Of a stretch of DNA of 64,000 nt, positions 10,001-19,003 are shown piece by piece. The stretch is from the NCBI GenBank assembly GCA_003615045.1, contig ML014132.1:113152-177151 (forward strand). The letters are read 5' to 3'. Source of the stretch: Caulochytrium protostelioides. Its lineage: Eukaryota > Chytridiomycota > Caulochytriomycetes > Caulochytriales > Caulochytriaceae. The position numbers and the translations under genes were made by a program. The notes under the pieces were generated by a model. The model was not told the DNA's origin. It worked only from the letters and a program-made list of their open reading frames with translations, and did no database searches. Position 1 is the stretch's first letter, and each line of letters starts with the position of its first letter.

Positions 10001-11203
10001 CACGTGGCTAATACTCGATGGCACCGCGGGTGCGGCGCGAGCGAGCGTGTGCGGGATATAGTGCCGCGAACGGCCGGACCGCCGCGACGGCAGGGTCTCA
10101 TGGCCTTTCCAGTCCTGCCGGCCGGCCAGACCGCCACCCTCGGCATCCCCACGGGCAGCGGCGGCGGTGTCCGCGGCGCGGGCATCGGCTTCCGGATAGG
10201 CTGCGGCCGCGTGGCCCCCGCGGACGACGAAGGCCGGGAGGTGGAGCTGGGCGCCGAGCCGGGCCCACCCCGTCAACGCGGCGTTCTGCTCGCGACACAG
10301 CTCGGCCCAGCGGGCGCGGCTGATTGACTGGAGGATCTCGGTGGCGACGCGCTCGAGCCGGTTGCGCGTGGCGCAGCGGCGGTCCCAGAGCTCGGGTAGG
10401 TTGCGGAGATAGTCGGAGATCACGATGCCATGAATCGAGTCGGGCTGGACGACTTCAAATAGGTCGCGGAGATGCTCGGGCGTGCGTATGGATTTGGGGA
10501 CATCGCGCACGAGGAGCGAGTATCCGGAAAGACGATCGCGCTGCTCCTGGCTCAGTAGAAAGGTATGCCGAAGGCAGAGTGCGCGCTGGAACAGGCGGTG
10601 CAGACAGGCGAGGAACGCCAGCGTGCCAACGTAGCTAAAGACGACAATGATCCAGTAGCGATGGGTATTGCTGACATTCGTGATGGTCAGGGCATCCAGG
10701 CCAAAGAGCGCCTGCCCACCGGTGATGTTGGTCGGCACCAGCGCGGTGAGGGCGGCGAGGAACGTGAAACAAAAATAGTAGGACATCCAGCGCATGATAT
10801 AGATGACGGAGAAAGCGTCCGGGCCGATGCGTTGAAGCACAACCTCATCGCTGACGCGCATCACGGTGACAATCCAGACAAAGGGGTTCCACGATGCGCG
10901 GATGACGGGCGACCGCTGGCGCTCGGGCAGCAGGAACGTGCGCGGTTGGTAGGCCGTGCGCAACCACTGGGACTTGCCGCGCGCCAGCAGGCTGAACACG
11001 AGCAGCAGCACGCAGAACCCGCAGACGTTGAAGACGAGCGACCATTCGAACGAGCGCAGAATCACGTGGGCGTCCGTATCAGGGTCGACCACCGACGATG
11101 CCGATGGCGACGCTGACGCTGACGATGCGGTGCGCGATGCCGTCAACGTGGCGGCCACACCCGCGACCCCGGCGGCTGTCGCCGTCGCCGTCGCCGAGTC
11201 CAT
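7040..11203 (-). CDS. CSC1/OSCA-like (DUF221, TMEM63 family) membrane channel
   Basis: A protein of 1,387 aa in a single exon, starting at the ATG at 11203. The family forms calcium-permeable, osmo- and mechanosensitive channels. Visible parts are a short Ser/Ala N-terminus; TM0 (about 55-73); two helices (about 137-157 and 184-204), the late-exocytosis region; and a cytoplasmic domain containing GYSLLVRDVPKSIRTPEHLR. The cytoplasmic domain is split by a low-complexity insert (about 330-560). Then comes the main multi-helix channel domain, including the stretch VFNNLVSPHIAVMANLHHTP and a helix run ending YSGHSAALMMG. A long disordered tail follows, ending in a conserved block (REWRELFGHPCLRQGVLSLW) like the C-terminal domain of fungal PHM7/RSN1 proteins. 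It is longer than the usual 800-1,000 aa because of the insert and tail. Location is probably plasma membrane or endomembrane. Confidence 0.9.
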   Translation of the reverse strand: MDSATATATAAGVAGVAATLTASRTASSASASPSASSVVDPDTDAHVILRSFEWSLVFNVCGFCVLLLVFSLLARGKSQWLRTAYQPRTFLLPERQRSPVIRASWNPFVWIVTVMRVSDEVVLQRIGPDAFSVIYIMRWMSYYFCFTFLAALTALVPTNITGGQALFGLDALTITNVSNTHRYWIIVVFSYVGTLAFLACLHRLFQRALCLRHTFLLSQEQRDRLSGYSLLVRDVPKSIRTPEHLRDLFEVVQPDSIHGIVISDYLRNLPELWDRRCATRNRLERVATEILQSISRARWAELCREQNAALTGWARLGAQLHLPAFVVRGGHAAAAYPEADARAADTAAAARGDAEGGGLAGRQDWKGHETLPSRRSGRSRHYIPHTLARAAPAVPSSISHVHLLQLTLDPPPRALAAAESAPQAAAEQQRGYNGELDGEGNAVADTAGVHAGDMTGIDASSPMLPHRPDRPASRPPSPSVVRSLSQRISRQPSASAAAAAVVARPSESDPPGRPMTASGMWSPKQLSQIRQLISAIALLNDEIGRVQEERLSEARALRSRPKRSWYLRWRKRSFNSVFVVFNNLVSPHIAVMANLHHTPGIMQERYIGVDPRDIYWQNLRLNVMERRMRWVLFLLASGVVIVFWSVLSTAINSVAQIQNLDQISSALKPLTSMDDSITGLIQGLIPSLAMSILTAILPICLRYLLVLAGHPTWLSVERSLIQIYYAFLIINVLLVGVIAGSTLSNLESWGLNPANILDTLAKSAPPVSTFFINYVLFQTCIMGGLELIRPFDILTHLGSFFWRNPSPRVTRDGMRPPRFAAGQALAKHSLIATIGLVYADIAPLILLFVAVYFSVWVVIYRYNFMYVYSFPTQSGGNFLFTASRQMFTGLYLHQIVLSGYFLLKKSYAPAGFLLFLIFITAMVQIYSGHSAALMMGVPAQAVIDQAHKRIRDAEHVAMQLAQTAQTAITDAPMDAIVPAHAVTANVMAVPSPGPAAGASSAIASHGIAPAPLSVSLMPPKSTTELAASSSGIEVASAYEDPREAIRNTVSIDGPRELLIETSLLRSVTPGGSPSRSRSHTTNACGTVGMVQRRPRASSTQRQNDIMMPGTAPVPSPSGRYSGYAAAHRAEASADAPDACIAVAVSPSVLPYLELPGHAHATTSFVRRGYPSAPSADANHVDADADADLPVTPGVMTPTSRLWVASDIARRPPVSASPVLVRPLATAPISALSAAPTADPLASAGGGTDIGLLRHGPDSAPASGRTDGSAGPLAGAASEASLNGVGREFITASRYALADSTLARHYRAGEGGNETREWRELFGHPCLRQGVLSLWLPLDAYGAVKDVIREVGTALDVQVGGAWIPPDGRSVQIESQALSEWQADSLNT

Positions 11204-13744
11204 GGTGTCCCGTCAGTTACGCGTGGCGCTGGTGACGACGCGCGGATTAGGAGCGTGAAACCAGGTCGGCACGCGGGGCCGCCAAAGGCATGATCTGGGT
11301 CCAGCACTACGGGCAAGCGTCGCGTCAGTCGCACGTGACTCCTGGAGCAGAAATCAGCCAGCCAGCCGTCGTCGCCCAAGTCAAGGCGGCGCGGGGTGGC
11401 CCAAGACGGATGGCGAATGGCGGATGGCGGATGGCGAGCCCGAACACGAGACCTGCCGACTCGGCGAGGTATGACGAGGTATGGCGAAACGCGATGCGGC
11501 ACTCATCCGTCGCGCTCATCGAAAGAGCTTCGCCAGCTCGACTTCGTTGTACGCTTCATCGCCATCTGTTCTATCATCGCACGGACACCGCGTTGCAGTC
11601 CGGCAGGGCGGTCGACCCCCCGATCAACCGTCGCCACGCAGCGGCTACGTGCACGGCCGCATCGTCTCTGATGGATCGGCCGCCCACGGCCAGCGTCTGC
11701 TACGGCCAGGGCGGTGCCATCCCGGCGGCAACCGGTTTGGATTTGAACGGCCGCCGCGGCGTCTCCCTGATGGATGGCGGCGGTCCCGTTTGCCGCGGCG
11801 GAGAGAAATTTCCAGTGGCCATCAACACTTGAAACCTTGTGGGGCCGGCTGTGCCAGGAACGGTCATTCTTTCTGGCGTCGGGGGCGCAGCCGGGAGCAT
11901 GGCGGCGGCGGCGCTGCGCCATGCGGTGGCCTTTCTTTGCCCCATTGATGCCGATCCCTCTCCGACATCCAAAGCGATGATGTGGTGCGCGGCAGGATCG
12001 GATGATATGGACGCGTTTGATGAGTGGGATGTCATGAAAAAGCCGTGCAGGTGGCGACTTGAGATATAGGTGGCGACTTGATGTTCAAGGGGCGACTGGA
12101 TATGCTGCCTGGATGTTCAGGTCGCCGTTCGTTGATTCAGGTGGTGCTGGCGTGGCCTACATCCAGCTGCACAGTCATCCGCCTCTCGTGATGATGGCCA
12201 GCTACCGACGGCTCGCGACCAAACGACGATGCAATGCCGAGATGCCGAGAGGCCGAGAGGCCGAAATGCATCGTCATCTATGTCCTCACCTCGGTGATAG
12301 GCAGTCATCGTATGAAACGGGTGAAGCGTGATCAGCCCAATGAAACATGTTCCGTTTCATCTGACGTGATTGGCACGGCGCACTAGCATGACGTGACGTG
12401 AGGGTCGAGCAGCATTGTCCATCTCGGTGCCGCTCATCGTAGCCAGAACGCGCTCGTGGTATCAGACAATCATGGTATCAAGCCCATGTTCAAGACCGCG
12501 TCACGGTTGATTGCCGGCCGGGTGATAATAGCCATGTTCCACAACACGTCGGCTCGCATCGGCCCTGTCCCTTGCTCGCTCAGTGCCACTCGCCCCGCGT
12601 CCGGGCCAGCGAGCTGGAAGGCCCCTTTCCGCGACCGACCCGCGATGCTCACGGCCGCCCCTTCGCCGTCCGCGCATGCTGCGCCTCGGGGAGGGCCGTC
12701 GGGCCGGGAGGCAATTCCCGAAGATGGCAATGAATGCGATTCGTGCAACATCAATCAAGCCCCCTTGGTGGCCAATGGGCCAACGGTGTCACGCGTCGTT
12801 GCAACAGAGGTGGACGCGTGTTCTCGGCTGATCAGGAAACAGACCACATGCCGATCATGATGCGTGCTCGTGACTGGCCGATGGAGCCGATGCAGGCCTG
12901 CGATGTTGTTCGATTTTCCTATTTTTTTTCTGATTGATGATTGGTGATTTTGACACGGGTCCCTAAGGCTGACATATACCGTCCTGTCGAGCTATCGGCC
13001 CTTCTGACGCGTCTCTGACCTGAATCATACCCTTGGCTGCCTCTCGGCCGTACTCGTCGGTTGCTTCTGTCTCACGACCCGTTCGTGGCCTCCCGGGGCT
13101 GCCACGCACCGCTCGATCGTGGGCTTGACTTCAAAAGGCTGCCAAGGACAACGGAGGCTCCCATATTTTGTTTTACTCCGCTCGATACAGCCAGACCACC
13201 CTGAAAAAGGCAGATCCTCGTCAGAATTCGCCCGTACGCTGCGCTCTCGCTCGATCGACGCTCACGCCACCGAAATTCATTGGACGACGGTGTTCGGTCG
13301 ATCCCCGGGGCGTCTGCTCAACCCCGCTGCCGACCCCACCACACCCCTGCCGCTGCCGACGCCGACGCCGGACCCAGCATCGTTCTGCATCAGGCGCCAT
13401 CCCTCGAAAGCAACGTGCATCGATCTCGCGCATACCGCTCCTGCTGGCGGCCCCCCGACCGACGGAGCGATCACTGAGTCGTGCGAACGACGTCGCATTC
13501 CCGGTGGTCGCTTACTTCCCCTCCGTACGGTCTCTGCAGTTCTCACGCAAGTTGGGGTCGTTTCGTCGCCGAAAAAAGGAAAAGCGAAAAAGCACTTGGA
13601 TTGACCCGGAGCCCTTCCACGGGTATATCGACGCGCCTCGCCGCCCGTCGCGCGACGCCATCTTCTTCCGCCCGCGGATCACGGACGATCGCGGACAACC
13701 ACGGACGATCACGGATCACGGTAGACGGACCACAGGACGCCGCG
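11204..13744. other. intergenic region between divergent CSC1-like and Whi2-like genes
   Basis: The two flanking genes diverge, so this 2.5 kb should hold both promoters and leaders. No protein-coding gene is recognisable. There are small tandem repeats: a 9-bp GGCGGATGG-type run at 11408-11437, and GGTGGCGACTTGA-like copies at 12051-12100. Open stretches at 11290-11832 and 12456-12860 give proteins with no recognisable family or bias and are probably chance. Confidence 0.5.
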
Positions 13745-16700
13745 ATGGCGTTCGGGTTCCTGCACAATCTGCCGTTCGCGTCCAACGCGTCCGTCAACCC
13801 CAACGATGTCGTCTACTTGAGCCTCCAGGGGACGCGCTTCCGCATCCCCAATGCGCTGCTGGGGCTTCTGCCGGACTCGCTGCTCATGCCCATGTTCCCG
13901 TCGGGCCTCGTGCCCGTGTATACCAGTGACACCCAGGAGTCGCTGACGAGCACGATCCAAGGCGTCCGGCTGGCCGCAACCGCCTCCGCACGCAAGCTGC
14001 GCGAGCGCCCGCAGCGCCGCCGCGGGTCCACGCCGCTCCCGGCCGCGACGGGCAGCAGCGCCCGCAACAAGCTCATCCCCCGCACACGCGGCCAGCGCCG
14101 ATTGTCCCTCGCCGCGCCGTCTGAGTCGCCGTTGATTGCGAGCCGCGGTCTCGAGACCGAGGCGACGCCGCCGTCGGCGACACCAGTCACGGCGATGGCC
14201 CCGACTGACGGCGCGAGCACCGAGGGGAGTCCGACTAACGGGCTTGATGAACTCCCCAACTCGCTGGTAGGCGGCGTTCCGACGGGCGATGCGATGGATC
14301 CGGAAGCGTCCAGCAGCGACAGCCCGATCCCTGAAGAGTATGCGGACGTGCTGGCGTTTGCAATGAACTCGCCGGAAACGAACGTCGCCGAAACGCATTT
14401 TGTGCACCTCAACCTCGACCCGCACGTGCTCCAGTTCGTGCTCGCGAGTCTCCAGAAGCTCCTGCTGCGGAACCTCGGCATGGTTCAGCTCGTCCCGCAG
14501 CCGCCGCCCGGGGGTCCCGCGTGGCCCGCGCCCTCCCGCCCCACGGGGTCCACGGGGTCGCGCCGCTCCTCCACGGCCCTCCAGAACACCATCCACGAGG
14601 CCGACGACGAGCAGCGCAGCCATCACGAAGCCGTCGGCGCGGGTGGCGACGAGGCAGACGAGGGCGGCGCGAGTGTTTGTGCCAGTGGCGCCGCCTCGCC
14701 GAGCGACGCGGATGCGGAACGCCCGCCACGCGTCGACGTCGGCGGGTCGCCGCGTCCCTCGCAGCCATCGACGCCGACGGCGCCTGCCGCCGCTGTCGCC
14801 GGCAGTGCCGCGAGCAGCGTGGCGGCGACGCCGACGGCCACGAGCGCCGGCACCAACGGGCGCCGGCGCAACGGCAAGCGCCCGACGAGCCGGCGTCTCT
14901 CGACCCTGAAACTCTCCTTCCTTTCCTTCTTCCAGAACAACAACACTGGCGCCGCCGACCGCGTCCAGGACATGCCGCGCGACGGCGCGCCGGGCAGCGC
15001 GGGTGCTTCCGGCGGCCGCATGGACATCACGGGATTGGGGCCGACATTGACGCCGATCGTACCCATGATCCCGCGGATGTTTTCGACCGCCGAGCCCGTC
15101 CAGTGCGTGTTGATTCTGCGCGAAGAAATCGATTTCCACCCCATCGTGTGGACCCGCATCAGCCGACACAGCGGCCCGACGGATGCCGCGGCGCGCTCGC
15201 AGCCGGCAACGCCCGTGGCAGCCGTCGCGGGCGCGGCGGCGTCGACAACGGCCGACGCGCCAGCCGACCTGCGCAAACGTGGCTCGCGATTGTCGAAATC
15301 CTCGCTGACACACTCGTTCCGACACTGGGCCTCCGCCTCGAAGCTCAAGCAGTTCAGCAGTGCCGGCGCCAACCACAGCGACGCTCCCGTTTCGCCCTCG
15401 CCGGCCGCGGCGGCCGACGCCGCCGCGGCGCCCGGGCCGGCAGCGCCGGCTGACGCGGCCGCGCCGCCGACCGCCTTCCCATACCCGGGCGCCCGGGCCC
15501 TTGGCGCACCCGACCCTTTGCTCGTCCAGCCGGGCACCGAGGCGCAGCAGCGTTTGCTGGCACAGCAGTGCGCCAACTTCCTGCTGGACATCAATCAGAT
15601 CGGTCACGCTTACGCGACGTCGGCGCGCGAGATCAACCAGAAGTACTGGCGGACGACGGGGCCGGCGGCTGCGGTAGCCACGCCGCCGATGGGCCCGGCG
15701 GGCGCCTCGACGCGGCAACCAACGCCGGGCGCCGACCCGGACGCCGCGCCGCCGCCCGTCCGGTCGGCAGGACCCGCCTTGGCGACGGCGTCCGCGGCCG
15801 CGGCGTCCGGCTCAGTTGAGGCGCCCGCCGCGCCGCAGCCGACCGTGCCGCCTTTGCGTGGTCCTGAAGCGCTGATGGAGCCGCCACCCGAACCGCCGTC
15901 GCGCCCCTCCTCGCAGCAGCAGCAACCGCAGCAAGGTCTGTGCGAAGTCCCCGAGTTCACGGACCCACTGGCCGTGACGCAGCTGCTGGACGCCCTGCGG
16001 GTTCATACACATTTCGACCAATCGAACAACTCGTGGAACTACCGCAAAGCCGAGCGGCTCGCGCGGCGAGTGGTGTCTGTCGGCGTGCTCCATGTGCGTC
16101 CGCCGATGGAGATCGAAGCGATCCTGCTCAAGGAGGCCACGCCGGACGCCGCCAAATCGGACGGCAGTCTCACGGCCTCTGCGAGCCATGTGCCTCTTGA
16201 GTCCGACAGCGAGACCGGTTCCTTCCTCGGCATGCCGCCGCCGCCCCAGCCGGTCGACATCAGCCATCTCAATATGCACCTCATGGCTCGTCAGCCCGTG
16301 CGCAAGTGCTGGTGGGAAGTCATGACCTGCCAGCTGCCGGCGCGCTCGATCCTCCCGCCGGGCCCGGCGGTCGCCACGGGCGCCGACGCCGCGCCGACAA
16401 CGCCGGATCCCGCGACGGCGCCGCCTTCTCCTTCGCCGGCGCCCGCGGCCAACGGCATGCCCGCGTCGCAGGCCGCGTCGCCCACGTCGCCGGGATCGCC
16501 GCTCGACGCGCCGGACGCCACACAGCGCCGGTCGCGCCACTGGTTCGACTCCACGTCCCACCGCATCATCTGCGAGCCGCTGGACCCTGACGCGCCGTCC
16601 GAATCGGCGGCGGCATCGCGTCCGACGCCCGCCGGCTCGCCAGGTTTTGAAGCGCAGTCGGAGCCGAACCTGGCGAACGCGTCACGGGCGCAGAGCGAGG

Positions 16701-16975
16701 CGGCCGAGAGCGGCCGCGCGCTGCGCCAGACGCAGAGTAATGACCTGCTTGCCGCGTCGCTGTCACCGCCGCTGCCGTTGGCCTCGCCGGCGCCGGGCAG
16801 CGGCAACGGCAGCGGCAGCGGGAACACGCGCCTCGGCCCTGACGCCGTAGGGACGCCGTTGGCTTCGGTCTTGGCCATGGCGCCGGCGCCCTCGGCAGCC
16901 TCGGCATCGGAGCCCCAGTTGCTGGTACGGCTCTGGCTGCGCCGCACGTGGACGATGGAGTTTGTCCATCTCTAG
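13745..16975 (+). CDS. Whi2-like stress-response protein with N-terminal BTB-like fold
   Basis: A protein of 1,076 aa, starting at the first ATG of a frame open from 13481. Yeast Whi2 acts with a phosphatase in the general stress response and restrains TORC1 on low amino acids. Landmarks match Whi2 in order: a BTB-like start (VVYLSLQGTRFRIP, then LLPDSLLMPMFPSG, about 22-52); the end of that fold around 196-245; VLILREEIDFHPI (about 452), matching the Whi2 IVLREDLDYY block; QQCANFLLDI (about 607); the LLDALRVHTHF block followed by WNYRKAERLARRVVSVG (about 745-780); RKCWWE (about 851); and the last line VRLWLRRTWTMEFVHL, which matches the Whi2 C-terminus. Long Ala/Pro/Ser inserts double the usual length of about 490 aa. 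It diverges from the CSC1-like gene. Family assignment is firm, but the function in this organism is inferred. Confidence 0.82.
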   Translation: MAFGFLHNLPFASNASVNPNDVVYLSLQGTRFRIPNALLGLLPDSLLMPMFPSGLVPVYTSDTQESLTSTIQGVRLAATASARKLRERPQRRRGSTPLPAATGSSARNKLIPRTRGQRRLSLAAPSESPLIASRGLETEATPPSATPVTAMAPTDGASTEGSPTNGLDELPNSLVGGVPTGDAMDPEASSSDSPIPEEYADVLAFAMNSPETNVAETHFVHLNLDPHVLQFVLASLQKLLLRNLGMVQLVPQPPPGGPAWPAPSRPTGSTGSRRSSTALQNTIHEADDEQRSHHEAVGAGGDEADEGGASVCASGAASPSDADAERPPRVDVGGSPRPSQPSTPTAPAAAVAGSAASSVAATPTATSAGTNGRRRNGKRPTSRRLSTLKLSFLSFFQNNNTGAADRVQDMPRDGAPGSAGASGGRMDITGLGPTLTPIVPMIPRMFSTAEPVQCVLILREEIDFHPIVWTRISRHSGPTDAAARSQPATPVAAVAGAAASTTADAPADLRKRGSRLSKSSLTHSFRHWASASKLKQFSSAGANHSDAPVSPSPAAAADAAAAPGPAAPADAAAPPTAFPYPGARALGAPDPLLVQPGTEAQQRLLAQQCANFLLDINQIGHAYATSAREINQKYWRTTGPAAAVATPPMGPAGASTRQPTPGADPDAAPPPVRSAGPALATASAAAASGSVEAPAAPQPTVPPLRGPEALMEPPPEPPSRPSSQQQQPQQGLCEVPEFTDPLAVTQLLDALRVHTHFDQSNNSWNYRKAERLARRVVSVGVLHVRPPMEIEAILLKEATPDAAKSDGSLTASASHVPLESDSETGSFLGMPPPPQPVDISHLNMHLMARQPVRKCWWEVMTCQLPARSILPPGPAVATGADAAPTTPDPATAPPSPSPAPAANGMPASQAASPTSPGSPLDAPDATQRRSRHWFDSTSHRIICEPLDPDAPSESAAASRPTPAGSPGFEAQSEPNLANASRAQSEAAESGRALRQTQSNDLLAASLSPPLPLASPAPGSGNGSGSGNTRLGPDAVGTPLASVLAMAPAPSAASASEPQLLVRLWLRRTWTMEFVHL

Positions 16976-17796
16976 GTTTATCTATTTCTATATTTTCAAT
17001 GAACACACGTGACCACCTTGTACCCTTTTATATAGGCCCACCCGTACCTAACACGCAACCCATCCCCTCCCTGGTGACCCCCAGGGGGTCCCCGCAGGAG
17101 GCAGTAGCGCTTTCGGCTGACTGTCGGATGAGCTTGCCGACCTTGGGCTGCCGCGGCGCTTGCCCGGGGTTGCGGCACAGCGCCTCCGGTCCGACGGATT
17201 AGACCAGACAGCGTCGGATGTTCAAGACGGCATTGCGATCGCGATTTACCCACTTGTCGTTGGTGGCTTTACTCCACAGCGAACCTCGAACCGGTCGACG
17301 ATGCAATGCGCTGCTGTCTTCGCAGAGGATTCCCGGGGGGAACCGTGGAAGGTGTTCGTGTTAGGTCGGTAGGCCTCCATGTTCGTAACATACGATCGAA
17401 TCTAACGCAAAAGAACGGAGTGATGTTGGGTTAGAGCCAGTGGGAGATTGGGAGATCTCTGGGTTGGGCGACGCGTGGCGCAGGCTCGGTCCGGACGTGT
17501 GGCGTGGGCACGAACCCGCGAAGCCGGGATCGCCCCCCTGCATGCCGCAACCCCGAGAGCGCCAAGACCCTGTCCATCTGTCTCTGCCCGATTGCGCCTT
17601 CCAAGGACCCCCGACCGTAGGACAATGTCGCACAATTTCTCATTGGTTCAACGCCCATCAGAAATTGTCCGCCATCATAGATGTAGGCAATGGATCCTTT
17701 GAAGCAAGGTTTCTCTTTGCGTTGGCTCAGTTTCGCAGGTCTCGGGGTCTTCGCGATAGACGCGCTCCTCTTGATTCAGCGTTCCGAGACTGCGCC
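16976..17796. other. intergenic between Whi2-like and HemK genes
   Basis: No gene is supported. The HemK frame is open from 17440 but without homology before 17797, so this is most likely the 3' end of the Whi2-like gene plus the promoter and leader of HemK. A TTTATATAGG motif at about 17026 is TATA-like but lies far from the HemK start. Confidence 0.45.
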
Positions 17797-18849
17797 ATGC
17801 GGCGTTGGCCCTTCTGGCAGTCGGCGCTGCCGCGGCTCCTGCCGCTGCTCGACCCTGACCCGACGCACGCGCGGCGTATGGTCCGATGGCTCCTCGAAGC
17901 CATCTGCTCCCGCGACGTCCTCCCGCGGTATCCGCGGGCGCCGCCGCGGGCGCCCGGCATTCCCGCCGTCGCCCTCGCGCCGGCCGGGTTTGACGACGCC
18001 GCCGACGCCGCCGCCGTCGCGGCCGCCATCGGCCGCGCCGCGACACCGCACCAGCAGCAGCGGCTCCTCCGCGGCCTCGAGGCTATGGCGTTCCATGCGA
18101 AGCCGTTGCCGTACGTGACGCGCGAGGAAACGTTCTGCGGGCTCGCGCTGCGGTGCCGCCCGCCGATCCTGATCCCGCGCTGGGAGACCGCGTGGGCCGT
18201 CGCGACGCTCGCCGACGCCTGGGCGAGCTACCTGGCCGCGGCGGCGGCGCCGCCCGAGCCGGTCGCCCTCCTCGATCTGTGCAGCGGGTCCGGGTGCATG
18301 GCGCTCGGGATGGCGCAGTCGCTGCAGTCGCACGGTGTCGCGGTTGCCGGCGCCGTGGGCATCGACCGCGACCCGGCGGCCGTCCGCCTGGCGCGAGTGA
18401 ATGCGCGCCGCGCCGGCCTCTCGCAGCGGGTCCAGTTCGAACTCGGGGACATCCGAGCGGCGGCGGCGATGGCGGCCACGCTGCGCGCCGCGCGGCCGAC
18501 GATCGTGGTCGCGAATCCGCCGTACATCAGCCGGACGGCGTGGGCGTCGCTGGCGCCGTCGGTGCGCGACTGGGAGGCCGAGCATGCGCTGGTGGGCGCC
18601 GACGACGTGTGGGGCGACCAGCTACCGCAAGCCGTGGTCGATGCCGTCCTGGCGCATGTCGCGGCGCGCCGTGCGAGCGACGCGATGCACTGCCCGCCGC
18701 GCTTCCTAATGGAGATCAGCGACCGCACCCAGGCCGAGCGCTTGGTCGCTTACATGAACGCCCAGCTCGCGCAGCAAGCCTATACGGGCCGGATTCGGCC
18801 GTGCATCTGGACCGATCCTGCTGGCGAAGGCCGTTGCGTTGTCTTTTGA
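17797..18849 (+). CDS. MTQ1: HemK/PrmC-family N5-glutamine methyltransferase
   Basis: A protein of 350 aa, probably mitochondrial, that uses S-adenosylmethionine to methylate the glutamine of the GGQ motif in the mitochondrial release factor (as yeast MTQ1). Visible motifs are the N-terminal helical part; the hinge block PLPYVTREETFCGLAL followed by ILIPRWETAW, matching the family's PRxET; the SAM-binding loop LLDLCSGSGCMALGMA; an acidic GIDRD strand; and the catalytic NPPY at residues 240-243. After it come VRDWEAEHALVG, the usual E..AL.G block, and ILMEISDR-type sequence near the end (here FLMEISDR). I chose the ATG at 17797 because homology begins shortly after it; earlier in-frame sequence is non-conserved. 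Mitochondrial rather than cytosolic (MTQ2) assignment follows from the PrmC-like domain order. It is convergent with the PKA gene, 154 bases away. Confidence 0.88.
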   Translation: MRRWPFWQSALPRLLPLLDPDPTHARRMVRWLLEAICSRDVLPRYPRAPPRAPGIPAVALAPAGFDDAADAAAVAAAIGRAATPHQQQRLLRGLEAMAFHAKPLPYVTREETFCGLALRCRPPILIPRWETAWAVATLADAWASYLAAAAAPPEPVALLDLCSGSGCMALGMAQSLQSHGVAVAGAVGIDRDPAAVRLARVNARRAGLSQRVQFELGDIRAAAAMAATLRAARPTIVVANPPYISRTAWASLAPSVRDWEAEHALVGADDVWGDQLPQAVVDAVLAHVAARRASDAMHCPPRFLMEISDRTQAERLVAYMNAQLAQQAYTGRIRPCIWTDPAGEGRCVVF

Positions 18850-19003
18850 TATTGCCGGAGCAGGAGATGACCCCCCCACAGTAAAAAAGAGATTAAAAAA
18901 AAGTAAAAAGCACAAGAAAACCTCAATGAATGCTGTGAAAAAGTATGCTTGTCGATGGTCAAAAAGGAAAACAAAAGACTTTCGCCCAAACAATTCGCCG
19001 AGA

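Noticed and set aside
13709-15718. Minus-strand open frame of 669 codons opposite the Whi2-like gene
   Set aside because: Arg-rich shadow of a GC-rich gene; no family features.
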